A stretch of DNA of 64,000 bases from Methylobacterium sp. C25 (GTDB lineage Bacteria; Pseudomonadota; Alphaproteobacteria; Rhizobiales; Beijerinckiaceae). Every line of letters begins with the position of its first letter. Position 1 is the first letter of the stretch. Where the stretch lies: the NCBI RefSeq assembly GCF_021352225.1, contig NZ_JAAUVI010000003.1, positions 310,001 to 374,000 of the forward strand. Direction: 5' to 3'. This document shows, piece by piece, positions 27,592-36,338 of this stretch. The position numbers and the translations under genes were made by a program. The notes under the pieces were generated by a model. That model was not told where the DNA came from. It saw only the letters and a program-made list of their open reading frames with translations, and searched no databases.

Positions 27592-28350
27592 TCAGTTACG
27601 ATGGACGCCCATCATCGCGGTGAGGCCGCCATCGACGGGCAGCACGGCGCCGGTGATGTAGGCGGCCGGCTCGCTCATGAGGAAGGCGGCGAGGGCCGCG
27701 ACCTCGTCGGGCTTCGCGAAGCGGCCGGACGGGATCTGGCTTTCCATCTTTTCGCGATATGCGGCGTAGGAGGCCATCATGCCGGTGTCGATGAAGCCGG
27801 GGGCGAGCACGTTGACCGTGACGCCGCGCTTGGCGGATTCGATGGCGAGCGTCCGGCAATAGGCGATCATCGCGCCCTTGGTGGCGGCGTAGGCGGCGTT
27901 GCCGGTATTGCCCTGCAGGGCCGCGACCGAGCCCACGGCGACGACCCGGCCCGTGCGCGCGCGGATCATGTTCCGCACGAGCACCTTGGCGATGCGCGTG
28001 AGCGACCAGAAGTTGACCTGCATCGCCACGTCCGACCGGTCCCGGTCGAGCATCACCGCGAGCGCGTCGGCGGATTGGCCGGCATTGTGGACGTAGCCGT
28101 AGAAGGCTGTGTCCTCGATTGTCTCGCAGAAGGCCTCCACGGCGTCGCGGCAGGCCAGGTCGAGGCGGTGGGGTTCGAACACGGCGCCAGGATGGGAAGC
28201 GCCGAGCTCGGCGGCGAGCGACTCGGCCTCGTCGGGCTTCGAGCGGTAGGTGAAGCTGACGGAATAGCCCGCGGCGGCGAGCGTCCGCACCATCGCGGTG
28301 CCGAGGCCGCCGGCGCCTCCGACGACGAGGATGCGTTTGGGTTCGCTCAT
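27592..28350 (-). CDS. fabG: 3-oxoacyl-ACP reductase (FabG-like SDR) of the acpXL cluster
   Basis: A short-chain dehydrogenase/reductase of 252 residues. The NADP-binding GGAGGLG turn, the VHNAGQS motif, the catalytic serine in VGSVAAL and Tyr/Lys in AAYAATKGA are present. It overlaps fabF1 by 4 bp (ATGA), so it is translationally coupled to ketosynthase synthesis. It likely supplies the beta-ketoacyl reduction step for very-long-chain synthesis on AcpXL. The glycine motif (GGAGGLG rather than GxxxGIG) is slightly unusual. Confidence 0.87.
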   Translation of the reverse strand: MSEPKRILVVGGAGGLGTAMVRTLAAAGYSVSFTYRSKPDEAESLAAELGASHPGAVFEPHRLDLACRDAVEAFCETIEDTAFYGYVHNAGQSADALAVMLDRDRSDVAMQVNFWSLTRIAKVLVRNMIRARTGRVVAVGSVAALQGNTGNAAYAATKGAMIAYCRTLAIESAKRGVTVNVLAPGFIDTGMMASYAAYREKMESQIPSGRFAKPDEVAALAAFLMSEPAAYITGAVLPVDGGLTAMMGVHRN

Positions 28351-29624
28351 GCCGGCTCGCCCGCGAGCACGAGGCAGGTGTTCTGGCCGCCGAAGCCGAA
28401 GGAGTTCGACAGCACCCGCGAGACCCGCGCGTCACGCGCCGTCGAGACCACGTCGAGGGTCAGGGACGGGTCGGGCACGAGGTGGTTGATCGTCGGCGGG
28501 ATGCGGCCGTGCTGAATCGTCAGCATCGAGACCACCGCCTCGATGGCGCCGGCCGCGGTCAGCGTATGGCCGATCATCGACTTGTTCGACGAGATCGGCA
28601 GCGAAGAAATGCGCTCGCCGAACACGGCGGTGCAGCCCATCGCCTCCATCTTGTCGTTCTCCGGCGTCGAGGTGCCGTGCGCGTTGATGGTGTCGATGGC
28701 GTCCGGCGCCGTGTCCGCGTCGTCCAAAGCCGCGCGGATCGCGGCGATGATCGGCTCGCCGTTGGGGCTGGAGCGCGTGCGGTGGAAGCCGTCGCCCTTC
28801 TCGCCGCAGCCGAGGACGTAGCCGAGGATTTTCGCGCCGCGCGCCTTTGCGGCCTCGGCATCCTCCAGCACCAGGGCGGCAGCGCCCTCGCCCATCACGA
28901 AGCCGTCGCGGTTCTTCGAGAAGGGCTTCGAGGCCGTTTCGGGGTTCTCGTTCTGGGTCGAGAGGGCCGAGAGCAGCGAGAACCGGATCAGCGATTCCGG
29001 GTTCACCGAACCGTCGGTGCCGATGCAGAGCGCCGCCTTCATCTCGCCGCGCCGGATCGCCTCGACGCCGAGCTGGATCGCCGTGGCGCCCGACGAGCAG
29101 GCGGTGGAGAGCGAGATCGGCGAGCCCCTGGTGCCGAAGCGGTCCGAGATCCGGTCGGCCACGGTGCCGAAGATGAACAGGTCGTGCCAGGCATCGAAGC
29201 GTCGGCTGGCGGCCGCCTTGAGCAGGCTGCGATAGGTGATGTCCTCGTTGTCGCCCGAGGCCTCGGCCAGCGCCTGGCGCTGCGGCCATTCGAGCTCCAC
29301 CGGCGGCACAGCGATGAACAGCGCGCCCGGAAAATCATCGCCGATGCCCGACTGCGTCACGGCCTCCTCGGCGGCGACCTCGGCGAAGCGCTCGGAGAGC
29401 AGCGGCGCGCAGAGCGGATCGGTCTCGAAAGCATCGACTGTGCCGGCGATCGAGGTGCGCAGGCCGTCGGTGGGGAAGCGCGAGATCGTGCGGATGCCGG
29501 AGCGGCCCTCCGTCAGGGCCTGCCAGGTGTCGGCGGCGCCGCAGCCGAGGGAGCTGACGATCCCGAGCCCCGTCACGGCGACGAGCGGGCGGCCCTTGGC
29601 GTCACGGGTTGAAGAAGCACTCAT
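28347..29624 (-). CDS. beta-ketoacyl-ACP synthase, catalytic partner (FabF1-XL type)
   Basis: A condensing enzyme of 425 residues that extends acyl-ACP with malonyl-ACP. The Cys-His-His triad is complete: C176 in STACSSG, H316 in NAHGTSTPEND and H353 in MIGHTLTAAG. FVMGEGAAALVLED and SNSFGFGGQN are also typical KAS II signatures. It stands downstream of fabF2 in the operon, separated by a 185-bp gap that carries a large hairpin, and overlaps fabG by 4 bp. By analogy with Rhizobium it elongates chains on AcpXL towards C26-C30. Confidence 0.9.
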   Translation of the reverse strand: MSASSTRDAKGRPLVAVTGLGIVSSLGCGAADTWQALTEGRSGIRTISRFPTDGLRTSIAGTVDAFETDPLCAPLLSERFAEVAAEEAVTQSGIGDDFPGALFIAVPPVELEWPQRQALAEASGDNEDITYRSLLKAAASRRFDAWHDLFIFGTVADRISDRFGTRGSPISLSTACSSGATAIQLGVEAIRRGEMKAALCIGTDGSVNPESLIRFSLLSALSTQNENPETASKPFSKNRDGFVMGEGAAALVLEDAEAAKARGAKILGYVLGCGEKGDGFHRTRSSPNGEPIIAAIRAALDDADTAPDAIDTINAHGTSTPENDKMEAMGCTAVFGERISSLPISSNKSMIGHTLTAAGAIEAVVSMLTIQHGRIPPTINHLVPDPSLTLDVVSTARDARVSRVLSNSFGFGGQNTCLVLAGEPA

Positions 29625-29675
29625 GAGACCGCCTTAGCGCAAGTTTTCACAGCGTGCACGATCCTCGCCGCCTCA

Positions 29676-29791
29676 CTGTCATTCCGGGGCGCCGAAGGCG
29701 AACCCGGAATCCAGAACCGCCAAGGGTGCCATGCTCGCTCGCCGTCGCGGCTCTGGATTCCGGGTTCCGCTGCGCGGCCCCGGAATGACAG
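29676..29791. repeat. large nested palindrome in the acpXL operon (REP-like)
   Basis: A 116-bp element. Its outer arms, 29676-29690 (CTGTCATTCCGGGGC) and 29777-29791, are exact inverse copies. The inner arms 29700-29719 and 29748-29767 are 20 bp long and match at all but one base. It lies between fabF2 and fabF1 within the operon. The outer motif GTCATTCCGGG recurs at 41269-41306. It may terminate, attenuate or protect mRNA. Confidence 0.8.
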
Positions 29792-29809
29792 GGTCGTGAT
29801 CCTGACCGA

Positions 29810-30946
29810 TCAGGCGGCGACGACCCGGATGACGCCCTCGCCGCTGCGATGGCCGACGGAGGTGATCGCCACCTCGCGCGCCTTGCCGGCCGCGCAGAGC
29901 GCCGCCGCGATCGCCGTGCCGAAGGACGGGACCGCCTCGATCGGGTGGCCGATCACGTCGCCGGTGGCGCGGATGTGGGTGTCGGGGAGCGCCGCCTTGA
30001 GGCCCTGCGCCTCTTCCTCGGCGAGGCTCGCGACACCGGTGGCGCCCGACAGGATCAGGTCGGGCCGCGAGACGCCCGCCTCGCGCAGCAGGCGCGGCAG
30101 GGCATCGGCGACGGAGCCGGCTTTCCGGCGGACGCGGTCATTGGCGATCGCATCGATGACGGCGAAGGGCTTGGCGCCGCGTTCGGCCGCGCGCTCGGCG
30201 GTCTCCAGCAGCAGGAAGGCCGCGCCGCTGCCGAGGATGAAGCCGCCATTCTCCTCGCCGCCGCGCGAAAAGACCGGGCGATAGTCGGGCTTGTGCAGGA
30301 AGCCGCCCATCTCGTGGACGAGCAGCACGTCGGCGCGCTCGGCATTATAGGAACCGCCGACCAGCATGGCGTCGTCCTGGCCCGAGGCGATGCGGGCATG
30401 GGCGATGCGCAAAGCGTCGACGCCGGCCGATTCCTCGCCCATGAAGGTGCGCGAGGCCCCGGTCACGCCATGGACGATGGCGATGTTGCCGGCGAGCAGG
30501 TTCGAGAGCTGGGCCAGGAAGAGCGTCGGCCGCAGGTCGTTCTGCAGGTGCTCGTTGAGATAGGCGCCCGGGTTCTCCGCATCGCGCAGGCCGGTGAGGA
30601 TCGCGCCATCGACCGCATAGTCGCGCTCACCGCCGCCCGAGGCAACGATGAGATGGAGCGCCGCCTTGCGTGCGGCGTCGTCCTTGAGGCCCGCCGAGTC
30701 GAGGGCGAGGCCGGCGGCGTAGACGCCGAGGCGCTGCCAGCCCTCCATCTGGCGCTGGTCGGATTTCTTCGGGATCTGCGTGTCGAGCGCCACCGGCGCG
30801 ACCGGGTGGACCGGATAGGGCGCGTAGGTCTCGGCATCGGTGCGCGGCGCCTCGCCGGACTCGTAGGCCGCGAGATGCGCCTCGATCCCCTCGCCCGCGC
30901 AGGAAACGAGGCCGATGCCGGTGATGACGACCTTACGTCCGCTCAT
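29810..30946 (-). CDS. ketosynthase-like protein lacking the active cysteine (FabF2-XL type)
   Basis: A thiolase-fold protein of 378 residues related to beta-ketoacyl-ACP synthases. The nucleophile motif CSSG is replaced by E172-S-A-G (in TFMGEESAGVD), and the NAHGT histidine motif is replaced by LSGATGVAS; the second His region is partly kept (GDVIGHPIEAVPS). It should not condense by itself. Such a pattern is known from chain-length factors (KS-beta) of type II polyketide synthases, and it sits beside the competent FabF1. A heterodimer that sets very long chain length is my inference. It overlaps fabZ by 4 bp (ATGA). Confidence 0.82.
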   Translation of the reverse strand: MSGRKVVITGIGLVSCAGEGIEAHLAAYESGEAPRTDAETYAPYPVHPVAPVALDTQIPKKSDQRQMEGWQRLGVYAAGLALDSAGLKDDAARKAALHLIVASGGGERDYAVDGAILTGLRDAENPGAYLNEHLQNDLRPTLFLAQLSNLLAGNIAIVHGVTGASRTFMGEESAGVDALRIAHARIASGQDDAMLVGGSYNAERADVLLVHEMGGFLHKPDYRPVFSRGGEENGGFILGSGAAFLLLETAERAAERGAKPFAVIDAIANDRVRRKAGSVADALPRLLREAGVSRPDLILSGATGVASLAEEEAQGLKAALPDTHIRATGDVIGHPIEAVPSFGTAIAAALCAAGKAREVAITSVGHRSGEGVIRVVAA

Positions 30947-31407
30947 GCGGCGGCTCCGTCCAGCAAACCGATTTTCTTGGCACGCTCGCGCATCGGCGCG
31001 TCGAGGCCATCGGGAAACGGCATCGTGCGGAAGCGGAGCTCCGCGTCGCAGAGCGCCTTGCCCTCGTGGCGGATGGCGGCCTTGGTGACCGCATAGCCCG
31101 AGCCGTCATGCTCGAGGCTCGCCGTGATCTCGAGCCGGGCCCCGGGGCCGACGAAGGAGCGGAAACGCGCCTTGTCCACCGCCATCAGGAACGGCATCTG
31201 CGCGAAATCGAGATGCGCGAGAACCAGATAGCCGGAGGCCTGCGCCATGGTCTCGGTCAGCAGGACGCCCGGCACGAGCGGGTGGCCGGGAAAGTGCCCC
31301 TCGAAGACCGGGCTCGCCTCGGGAACGAGCGCCAGGCACTCGATCTGTCCGGCGGCGCGGTCGAGCCGCACCACCTGGTCGATCATCTCGAAATATTCGA
31401 GCCGCAT
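30943..31407 (-). CDS. 3-hydroxyacyl-ACP dehydratase-like protein (FabZ-XL type)
   Basis: A HotDog-fold protein of 154 residues. The FabZ active site is visible as FEGHFPGHPLVPGVLL with the catalytic His, and TETMAQASG with the acid residue. It removes water from 3-hydroxyacyl-ACP during elongation. Placed directly after acpXL (19 bp) and overlapping fabF2, it is the dehydratase of the AcpXL elongation set. It has a longer C-terminal tail (ERAKKIGLLDG) than housekeeping FabZ. Confidence 0.88.
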   Translation of the reverse strand: MRLEYFEMIDQVVRLDRAAGQIECLALVPEASPVFEGHFPGHPLVPGVLLTETMAQASGYLVLAHLDFAQMPFLMAVDKARFRSFVGPGARLEITASLEHDGSGYAVTKAAIRHEGKALCDAELRFRTMPFPDGLDAPMRERAKKIGLLDGAAA

Positions 31408-31426
31408 GGGTCCTTGCCCCGGGCGA

Positions 31427-31723
31427 TCAGGCTTTGGCGGCCTTCTCGGCGACGAGCGCGTCGATGCGTGCGCAGAGGTTCTTCAGCACGAAGTACTCCT
31501 CGGCCGGGACCTTGCCCTCGTTGACTTCCTGGGTCCAGCGCTCGAGCGGCAGCTTGATGCCGAAAGCCTTGTCGACCGCGAAGGCGATGTCGAGGAAGGC
31601 CAGCGAGTCGATGCCGAGATCGTCGATCGCGTGGCTCTCCGGCGTGATCTTCTCGCGCGGGATGTCGGCAGTGTCGGCAATGATGTCCGCGACGCGGTCA
31701 AAGGTAGCGGTGTCGGTGGACAT
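31427..31723 (-). CDS. acpXL: acyl carrier protein AcpXL
   Basis: A specialised carrier of 98 residues. The phosphopantetheine attachment serine is S40 in [10 protein letters not shown], followed by the AcpXL-typical [17 protein letters not shown] segment that is absent from ordinary AcpP. In Rhizobium it carries 27-hydroxyoctacosanoate and related chains to LpxXL. It is the first gene of the operon, so the promoter should lie within 31724-31974, shared with the divergent AI-2E-family gene. Confidence 0.93.
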   Translation of the reverse strand: MSTDTATFDRVADIIADTADIPREKITPESHAIDDLGIDSLAFLDIAFAVDKAFGIKLPLERWTQEVNEGKVPAEEYFVLKNLCARIDALVAEKAAKA

Positions 31724-31974
31724 GCGTGGCTCGCCGCTTTCTCGTGTCTCGACCGGTCGATCCGGGGAATCCCGCCGGTCTCGTTGACCTTGGCGCGGAA
31801 CGCGACCCCTTACACGAAGCCAGGGAGCGCGGGCAACCTTGCCGGCCGCCCTTGGTGGGACCCGCACCAAGGGCCCGGGATCGCGCACACGTTTCGTACC
31901 GCCCGCTTATTCCTCACCGCCCTGTCTGCAACTAGATGCATCGAGCGACGGGATGAGCGGCGGAGCAGCAGGAC

Positions 31975-33072
31975 ATGCAGTCGGGCGAAGAGTCTCGGGC
32001 GCGGCCGTTCACGGCCCCGGCGGATGGCCGGGGACAGGCCATTGCCCGCGTAGCGCTCGCCGCTGCCCTGCTGGGCCTTGGCCTCTACATCCTGTCGGAT
32101 TTCCTGCGGGCGCTGGTCTGGGCCGTCGTGCTCGCCATCGCGCTCTGGCCGCTCTACGCGAAGGCGGAACGGCGATTTCCGCCCGGCAAGCACAACATTC
32201 TCTGGCCGAGCCTGTTCACCGCCGTGGTGGCGCTCGCCTTCCTGATCCCGGTCGTGCTGCTCGCGGTCGAAGCCGTGCACGAGGCCCACGACCTCCTCGA
32301 CTATGCCAAGAATGCGGAGCAATCCGGCATCCCGGTTCCGTCGATCGTCGAGCGGCTGCCCTTCGGCGCGCAGCAGGTCAAAGAGTGGTGGGACGCGAAC
32401 CTCGCCCATGCCGGCTGGGCGAAGGAGATGCTGGGCCACGTCAACACCGCATCCAACCGCGATCTGACCAAGACCGTCGGCGCCAACGTCGTGCACCGGG
32501 TCGTGCTGTTCGGCTTCGCGCTGCTGACCCTATTCTTCCTGTTCAAGGACGGGCGCACCGTGGTCGCGCAGTGCCTCACGGCGAGCCACCGCCTGTTCGG
32601 CCCGCGCGGCGAGCGGGTGGCGCGGCAGATGGTGGCCTCCGTCCACGGCACCGTCGACGGCCTCGTCCTCGTCGGCATCGGCGAGGGCATCCTGCTCGGC
32701 ATCGTCTACTGGTTCGCAGGCGTGCCGCACCCGATCCTGTTCGGCGCGGTGACGGCCGTGGCCGCGATGATCCCGTTCGGCGCGCCGGTCGCCTTCGGTC
32801 TTGCTGCCTTGCTGCTCGTCGGGAACGGCAGCGTGGTGCCGGCGATCATCGTCGTCGCCGCGGGCTTCGTCGTCACCTTCGTGGCCGACCATTTCGTGCG
32901 TCCGGCCCTGATCGGTGGGACCACGCGGCTGCCCTTCGTTTGGGTGCTGCTCGGCATCCTCGGCGGCGTCGAGACGTTTGGGCTGCTCGGACTCTTCGTC
33001 GGCCCGGCGGTGATGGCCGCGCTGATCCTGCTGTGGCGGGAGTTCACGGAAGCTTGTCCGGCCGAACAGTGA
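31975..33072 (+). CDS. AI-2E-family transporter
   Basis: A multi-pass inner-membrane protein of 365 residues (PerM/TqsA family). It has two N-terminal helices (about 26-62), a helix at about 80-100, a soluble loop with AKNAEQSGIPVP, and C-terminal helices (about 175-355) containing the family signatures FLFKDGRTV, VHGTVDGLVLVGIGEG and GLLGLFVGPAVMA. Despite the family name, substrates vary and autoinducer export is not implied. It is divergent from acpXL. Confidence 0.87.
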   Translation: MQSGEESRARPFTAPADGRGQAIARVALAAALLGLGLYILSDFLRALVWAVVLAIALWPLYAKAERRFPPGKHNILWPSLFTAVVALAFLIPVVLLAVEAVHEAHDLLDYAKNAEQSGIPVPSIVERLPFGAQQVKEWWDANLAHAGWAKEMLGHVNTASNRDLTKTVGANVVHRVVLFGFALLTLFFLFKDGRTVVAQCLTASHRLFGPRGERVARQMVASVHGTVDGLVLVGIGEGILLGIVYWFAGVPHPILFGAVTAVAAMIPFGAPVAFGLAALLLVGNGSVVPAIIVVAAGFVVTFVADHFVRPALIGGTTRLPFVWVLLGILGGVETFGLLGLFVGPAVMAALILLWREFTEACPAEQ

Positions 33073-33138
33073 GGGTTGCGATAAGGCCCGCATCGGCGCG
33101 CCCACGACGTGCGCGTCACCGTCACGGGAAGAACGCAG

Positions 33139-33630
33139 ATGAAGTCAGCCGTATTCGCGCTCGCGCTCACGACAATCGCCTCGGCCGCCGCCGCGCAAAC
33201 GGCGCCCCCGATCGGCGCTCCCGGTGACGTGACCGTCCTCACGACGGCCGCCACGGGCGTCCAGGTCTATGAATGCAAGGCCTCGTCCGCCGGGGCGCTC
33301 GAATGGACCTTCAAGGAGCCGCGCGCCGATCTCTTCGTGGGCAAGGAGAAAGTGATCCGGCACTTCGCGGGACCGTCCTGGGAGTATACCGACGGCAGCC
33401 GGATCGTCGGCAAGGTCGCCGCCAAGCAGAACGCGCCGGGAGCAGACGACATTCCCTGGCTTCGCCTCTCCGTCGCCTCCCGCTCCGGCAGCGGAAAATT
33501 GAGCGATGTCACGGCCGTGCAGCGCATCGACACGCATGGCGGCGTCAAATCGGGCAAGTGCGATCAGGCGGGAGCGGTGTCGGAGGTGCCCTACACGGCC
33601 ACCTATACTTTCCTGCGTGAGGGCAAGTAG
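33139..33630 (+). CDS. exported DUF3455 protein
   Basis: A secreted protein of 163 residues with a signal peptide (MKSAVFALALTTIASAAAAQ, cleavage about residue 19). The mature part matches DUF3455: GVQVYECKAS, EWTFKEPRADLF, HFAGPSWEYTDGSRIVGKV, IPWLRLSV and VQRIDTHGG. The family is periplasmic and of unknown role. The ATG at 33139 has a GGGAAGA SD. It follows the transporter by 66 bp; a shared operon is possible but not shown. Confidence 0.85.
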   Translation: MKSAVFALALTTIASAAAAQTAPPIGAPGDVTVLTTAATGVQVYECKASSAGALEWTFKEPRADLFVGKEKVIRHFAGPSWEYTDGSRIVGKVAAKQNAPGADDIPWLRLSVASRSGSGKLSDVTAVQRIDTHGGVKSGKCDQAGAVSEVPYTATYTFLREGK

Positions 33631-33786
33631 CCGGGGCGAAAGGCGGTGGATGAGAGCGGCCGCCCGTTGCACCGTGCCCCGCAGGAGTTCCACACTCGCG
33701 GGTCTGGACGAGAGGTCGGGCAACCCGGAAGTTGCGCGGGCCGTTGATCGGACGACGCCGGCTCTCGTCGGCGCGAGGAGCCCGTC

Positions 33787-34224
33787 ATGGCGACGCTGAA
33801 GGAATTCGAGGAAGCCTTGCGCGAGCAGGGCATGCACATGGCGCTGGCCCTGCTGCAGCGGCTGCGCGAGCGTGACCGCGCCACGCGCAGCGCCCGCCCG
33901 GCGCGGCGCCTCACCGGCCAGAAGATGACGCCGGACCTCGCCCGCTCGATCCTCGAACTCCACGCCTCCACCGGCATGACCCAGCAGGAGATCGCCTTCA
34001 AGGTCGGGGTGAATCAGGGCCGCGTCAACGAGGTGATCAAGCACGGCAAGTGGCTGACCGACGACCCTCAGGCACCCGAGGCCATCGCCCGCGACAAGGC
34101 CAAGGCGCGAATGCTGTCGGAGCCGAAGGCGCGCTCACGCCGGCAGAAAGCCGAGGCGCGGGAACGGCCGGTGCGGGCCAAGAAGCCGGCGCCGCAAGGG
34201 GAGCTGCTGCTCGGCGATCCCTGA
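33787..34224 (+). CDS. helix-turn-helix DNA-binding protein with basic tail
   Basis: A predicted DNA-binding protein of 145 residues. Residues about 48-88 form a helix-turn-helix (DLARSILELHASTG, then MTQQEIAFKVGVNQGRVNEVI), resembling sigma region 4 or homeodomain-like HTHs. The N-terminal 45 residues are helical (a possible dimerisation part) and the C-terminal 45 residues are rich in Lys, Arg and Ala. GAGGAG lies 6-7 nt upstream of the ATG. It runs convergently into a receiver gene with a 4-bp gap. The target is unknown. Confidence 0.72.
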   Translation: MATLKEFEEALREQGMHMALALLQRLRERDRATRSARPARRLTGQKMTPDLARSILELHASTGMTQQEIAFKVGVNQGRVNEVIKHGKWLTDDPQAPEAIARDKAKARMLSEPKARSRRQKAEARERPVRAKKPAPQGELLLGDP

Positions 34225-34228
34225 TCGG

Positions 34229-34597
34229 TCAGGCCGGCTCGAGGCACTTGGCGATCTTGCCGAGCAGCCTCGGCATGTCGACGGGCTTGGTGTCGAAGTC
34301 GTTGCAGCCGACCTCGATGCTCCGGGCACGGTCGCTCGACAGGGCGTGTGCGGTCAGCGCGATGATCGGTACGTGCGCGCTGCGTCCGTCGGCACGGATC
34401 GCGGTGGTCGCCTCCCAGCCGTCCATGTCGCCGAGCGCCACGTCCATCAGGATCACGTCGGGCGCCTCCGACACCGCCATGGCGACGCCCTGCGGGCCGT
34501 CCTCGGCGATCACCGTCGTGAAGCCCTGGCGCGTGAGGCGCCGGGACAGCATGTCGCTGTTCATCGGGTTGTCTTCGACGATCAGGATCTTCGACAT
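34229..34597 (-). CDS. single-domain response regulator (DivK-like)
   Basis: A receiver-only protein of 122 residues with the phosphoacceptor D52 in ILMDVALGDMDG, acidic residues E8/D9 in LIVEDNPMN, the Thr/Ser switch in IALTAHAL and Lys in DTKPVDM. It has no output domain, so it signals by protein contact, as DivK does. It lies 31 bp downstream of a membrane histidine kinase on the same strand, which is its likely phosphodonor. Confidence 0.88.
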   Translation of the reverse strand: MSKILIVEDNPMNSDMLSRRLTRQGFTTVIAEDGPQGVAMAVSEAPDVILMDVALGDMDGWEATTAIRADGRSAHVPIIALTAHALSSDRARSIEVGCNDFDTKPVDMPRLLGKIAKCLEPA

Positions 34598-34628
34598 CGT
34601 GTCCGATCTCCCACTCGTGTGAACGGCG

Positions 34629-36074
34629 TCAGGCCGCCAGGGCCCGCGGATAGCCGGCATCCGGCACCGAAGACGGCTGCGGCTTCGCCGCCGCCGGGGG
34701 CGCGACCGGCAGGGTCACGGTGAAAAGGCTGCCGCGGCCGAGCTCGGTCTCGACGACGATGTCGCCGTGCATGAGGCGGGTGAGCTTGCGCGCCAGCGCC
34801 AGCCCGAGCCCGGTGCCGCCATATTTCGTCGCCGTCTGCTCGTCGCTGTCGGCGAACTGCTCGAACAAGTGGGGCACTTGCTCGGCCGCGATTCCGATTC
34901 CGGTGTCCTGGACGGCGATCCGGAGCATCTCGCCAGCGGGAGCCGCCACGCGCTCGCCGATCACCGTGATGGCCCCGTTCTCCGTGTACTTGATGGCGTT
35001 GTGGAGCACCTGCGACAGGGCGTTCTCGATCTTCATGCGGTCGCCCGTGATGGTGCCGATTTCCGGAGCGAGCGCGACCGTCAGCGTATTGCCGCGCTCC
35101 GTTGCGCCGGCGCGCAGGCCGTTCACGAGGCCCTCGACGATCTCCGCGACCGAGAGGCTCTCGTTGAAGACCTCCATCCGGCCGGAATCGATCTTCGCGA
35201 GTTCGAGGATCTGGTTCACGAGCTTGAGCAGGTGCTGGCCGGCGCTCTGGATGCGCTGCAGGTCGACGAAATCCTCGTCCTCCTGCTCGCCTTCGGCCTC
35301 CTCGATCAGCATCTGGCTGTAGCCGATGATGGCGTTGAGCGGCGTGCGCAGCTCGTGACTCATTTTGGCGACGAACTCGACCTTGGCGACGCTGGCGCGC
35401 TCGGACTGGAGGGCGGCCTGCTTCAGTGCGGAGGCCGTCGCTCGGTGGCTGCGCATCACGGATTCGAGCTCGGCCTGCGAGGCGAGCGCCTTGGCGTAGT
35501 AGAGCGCCATCATCGTCACGTAGAGCGCGATCGCCGCGGTCGAGAGCAGGCCGAGGCGCTGCATCGCGACCGTCGAGATGCCGTGCGCCGGCGCGTCGAA
35601 CAGATGATAGACCGCGTAGAATCCGATCGCGTTGACGCCGAGCAGCACGATGATGGCGAGCCGCATCGCCCGGGAATCGCCGACATAGAAGAAGGCGAGC
35701 AGCGGGATGGTGATCATCCAGGTCAGGAACGGCGAAGTCGACCCGCCGTAGAAGTAGGTCACCCACAAGACGCTGAAGGTCAGGTTCTGGATCGAGATCA
35801 GGGCCAGCAACTCGAGCCGCCCGAACCAGCGCAGCAGGAACGGGAACACCCAGAAGCCGCCGATCCCGAGCAGCAATACACCGATCTCGAAGCCAGGATC
35901 CGGCTCCGCGAGGAAGAGGACCAGTGCGACGCCGTTTCCGAGGAACGGCCCGAGAATATGGCTCAACAGAAACAGCCGGGCCTGTTTTCGCTTCGACTTG
36001 TCGTCGACCATGCTCGGATGGAGAAACCAATCGACGAACCGGTCAAACCTCTCGAGCTTCAGACTCCGGAACAT
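34629..36074 (-). CDS. membrane sensor histidine kinase with TYFYGG-type sensor domain
   Basis: A kinase of 481 residues with about six hydrophobic segments (40-200), then a HisKA domain with acceptor H240 in KMSHELRTPLNAIIGYSQ and a HATPase domain (GTGLGLALARKL). The membrane domain shares clear motifs with the neighbouring kinase at 36339: VDWF near the start, AR-F-LSHI-GP, EPDPGF and TYFYGGSTSP. The two genes are divergent with about 265 bp between them. It is co-oriented with the DivK-like receiver, so the pair likely forms a phosphorelay. The signal is unknown. Confidence 0.88.
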   Translation of the reverse strand: MFRSLKLERFDRFVDWFLHPSMVDDKSKRKQARLFLLSHILGPFLGNGVALVLFLAEPDPGFEIGVLLLGIGGFWVFPFLLRWFGRLELLALISIQNLTFSVLWVTYFYGGSTSPFLTWMITIPLLAFFYVGDSRAMRLAIIVLLGVNAIGFYAVYHLFDAPAHGISTVAMQRLGLLSTAAIALYVTMMALYYAKALASQAELESVMRSHRATASALKQAALQSERASVAKVEFVAKMSHELRTPLNAIIGYSQMLIEEAEGEQEDEDFVDLQRIQSAGQHLLKLVNQILELAKIDSGRMEVFNESLSVAEIVEGLVNGLRAGATERGNTLTVALAPEIGTITGDRMKIENALSQVLHNAIKYTENGAITVIGERVAAPAGEMLRIAVQDTGIGIAAEQVPHLFEQFADSDEQTATKYGGTGLGLALARKLTRLMHGDIVVETELGRGSLFTVTLPVAPPAAAKPQPSSVPDAGYPRALAA

Positions 36075-36338
36075 GGGCTGCTTTCCGAACTCTCGTTCAT
36101 CCCGTCGCGAGACGCCGACCGGAGCGAGGCATGATCTGCAAAGCTACAACGACCGAATGCGCAGCAGCAGACCAAGATATGTCATGGACGAGGCTATGCA
36201 ACATTTAATGGAAATCTGATTTCGCACTTATGTTTTACAGGAAATTAACACCATCAAAAGCTTCGGCGACAACGCCCATATACATAAAATTAATGTTTGA
36301 AATCATACTTTCACCTACCTTGGAACCGAGCCGCGTTG

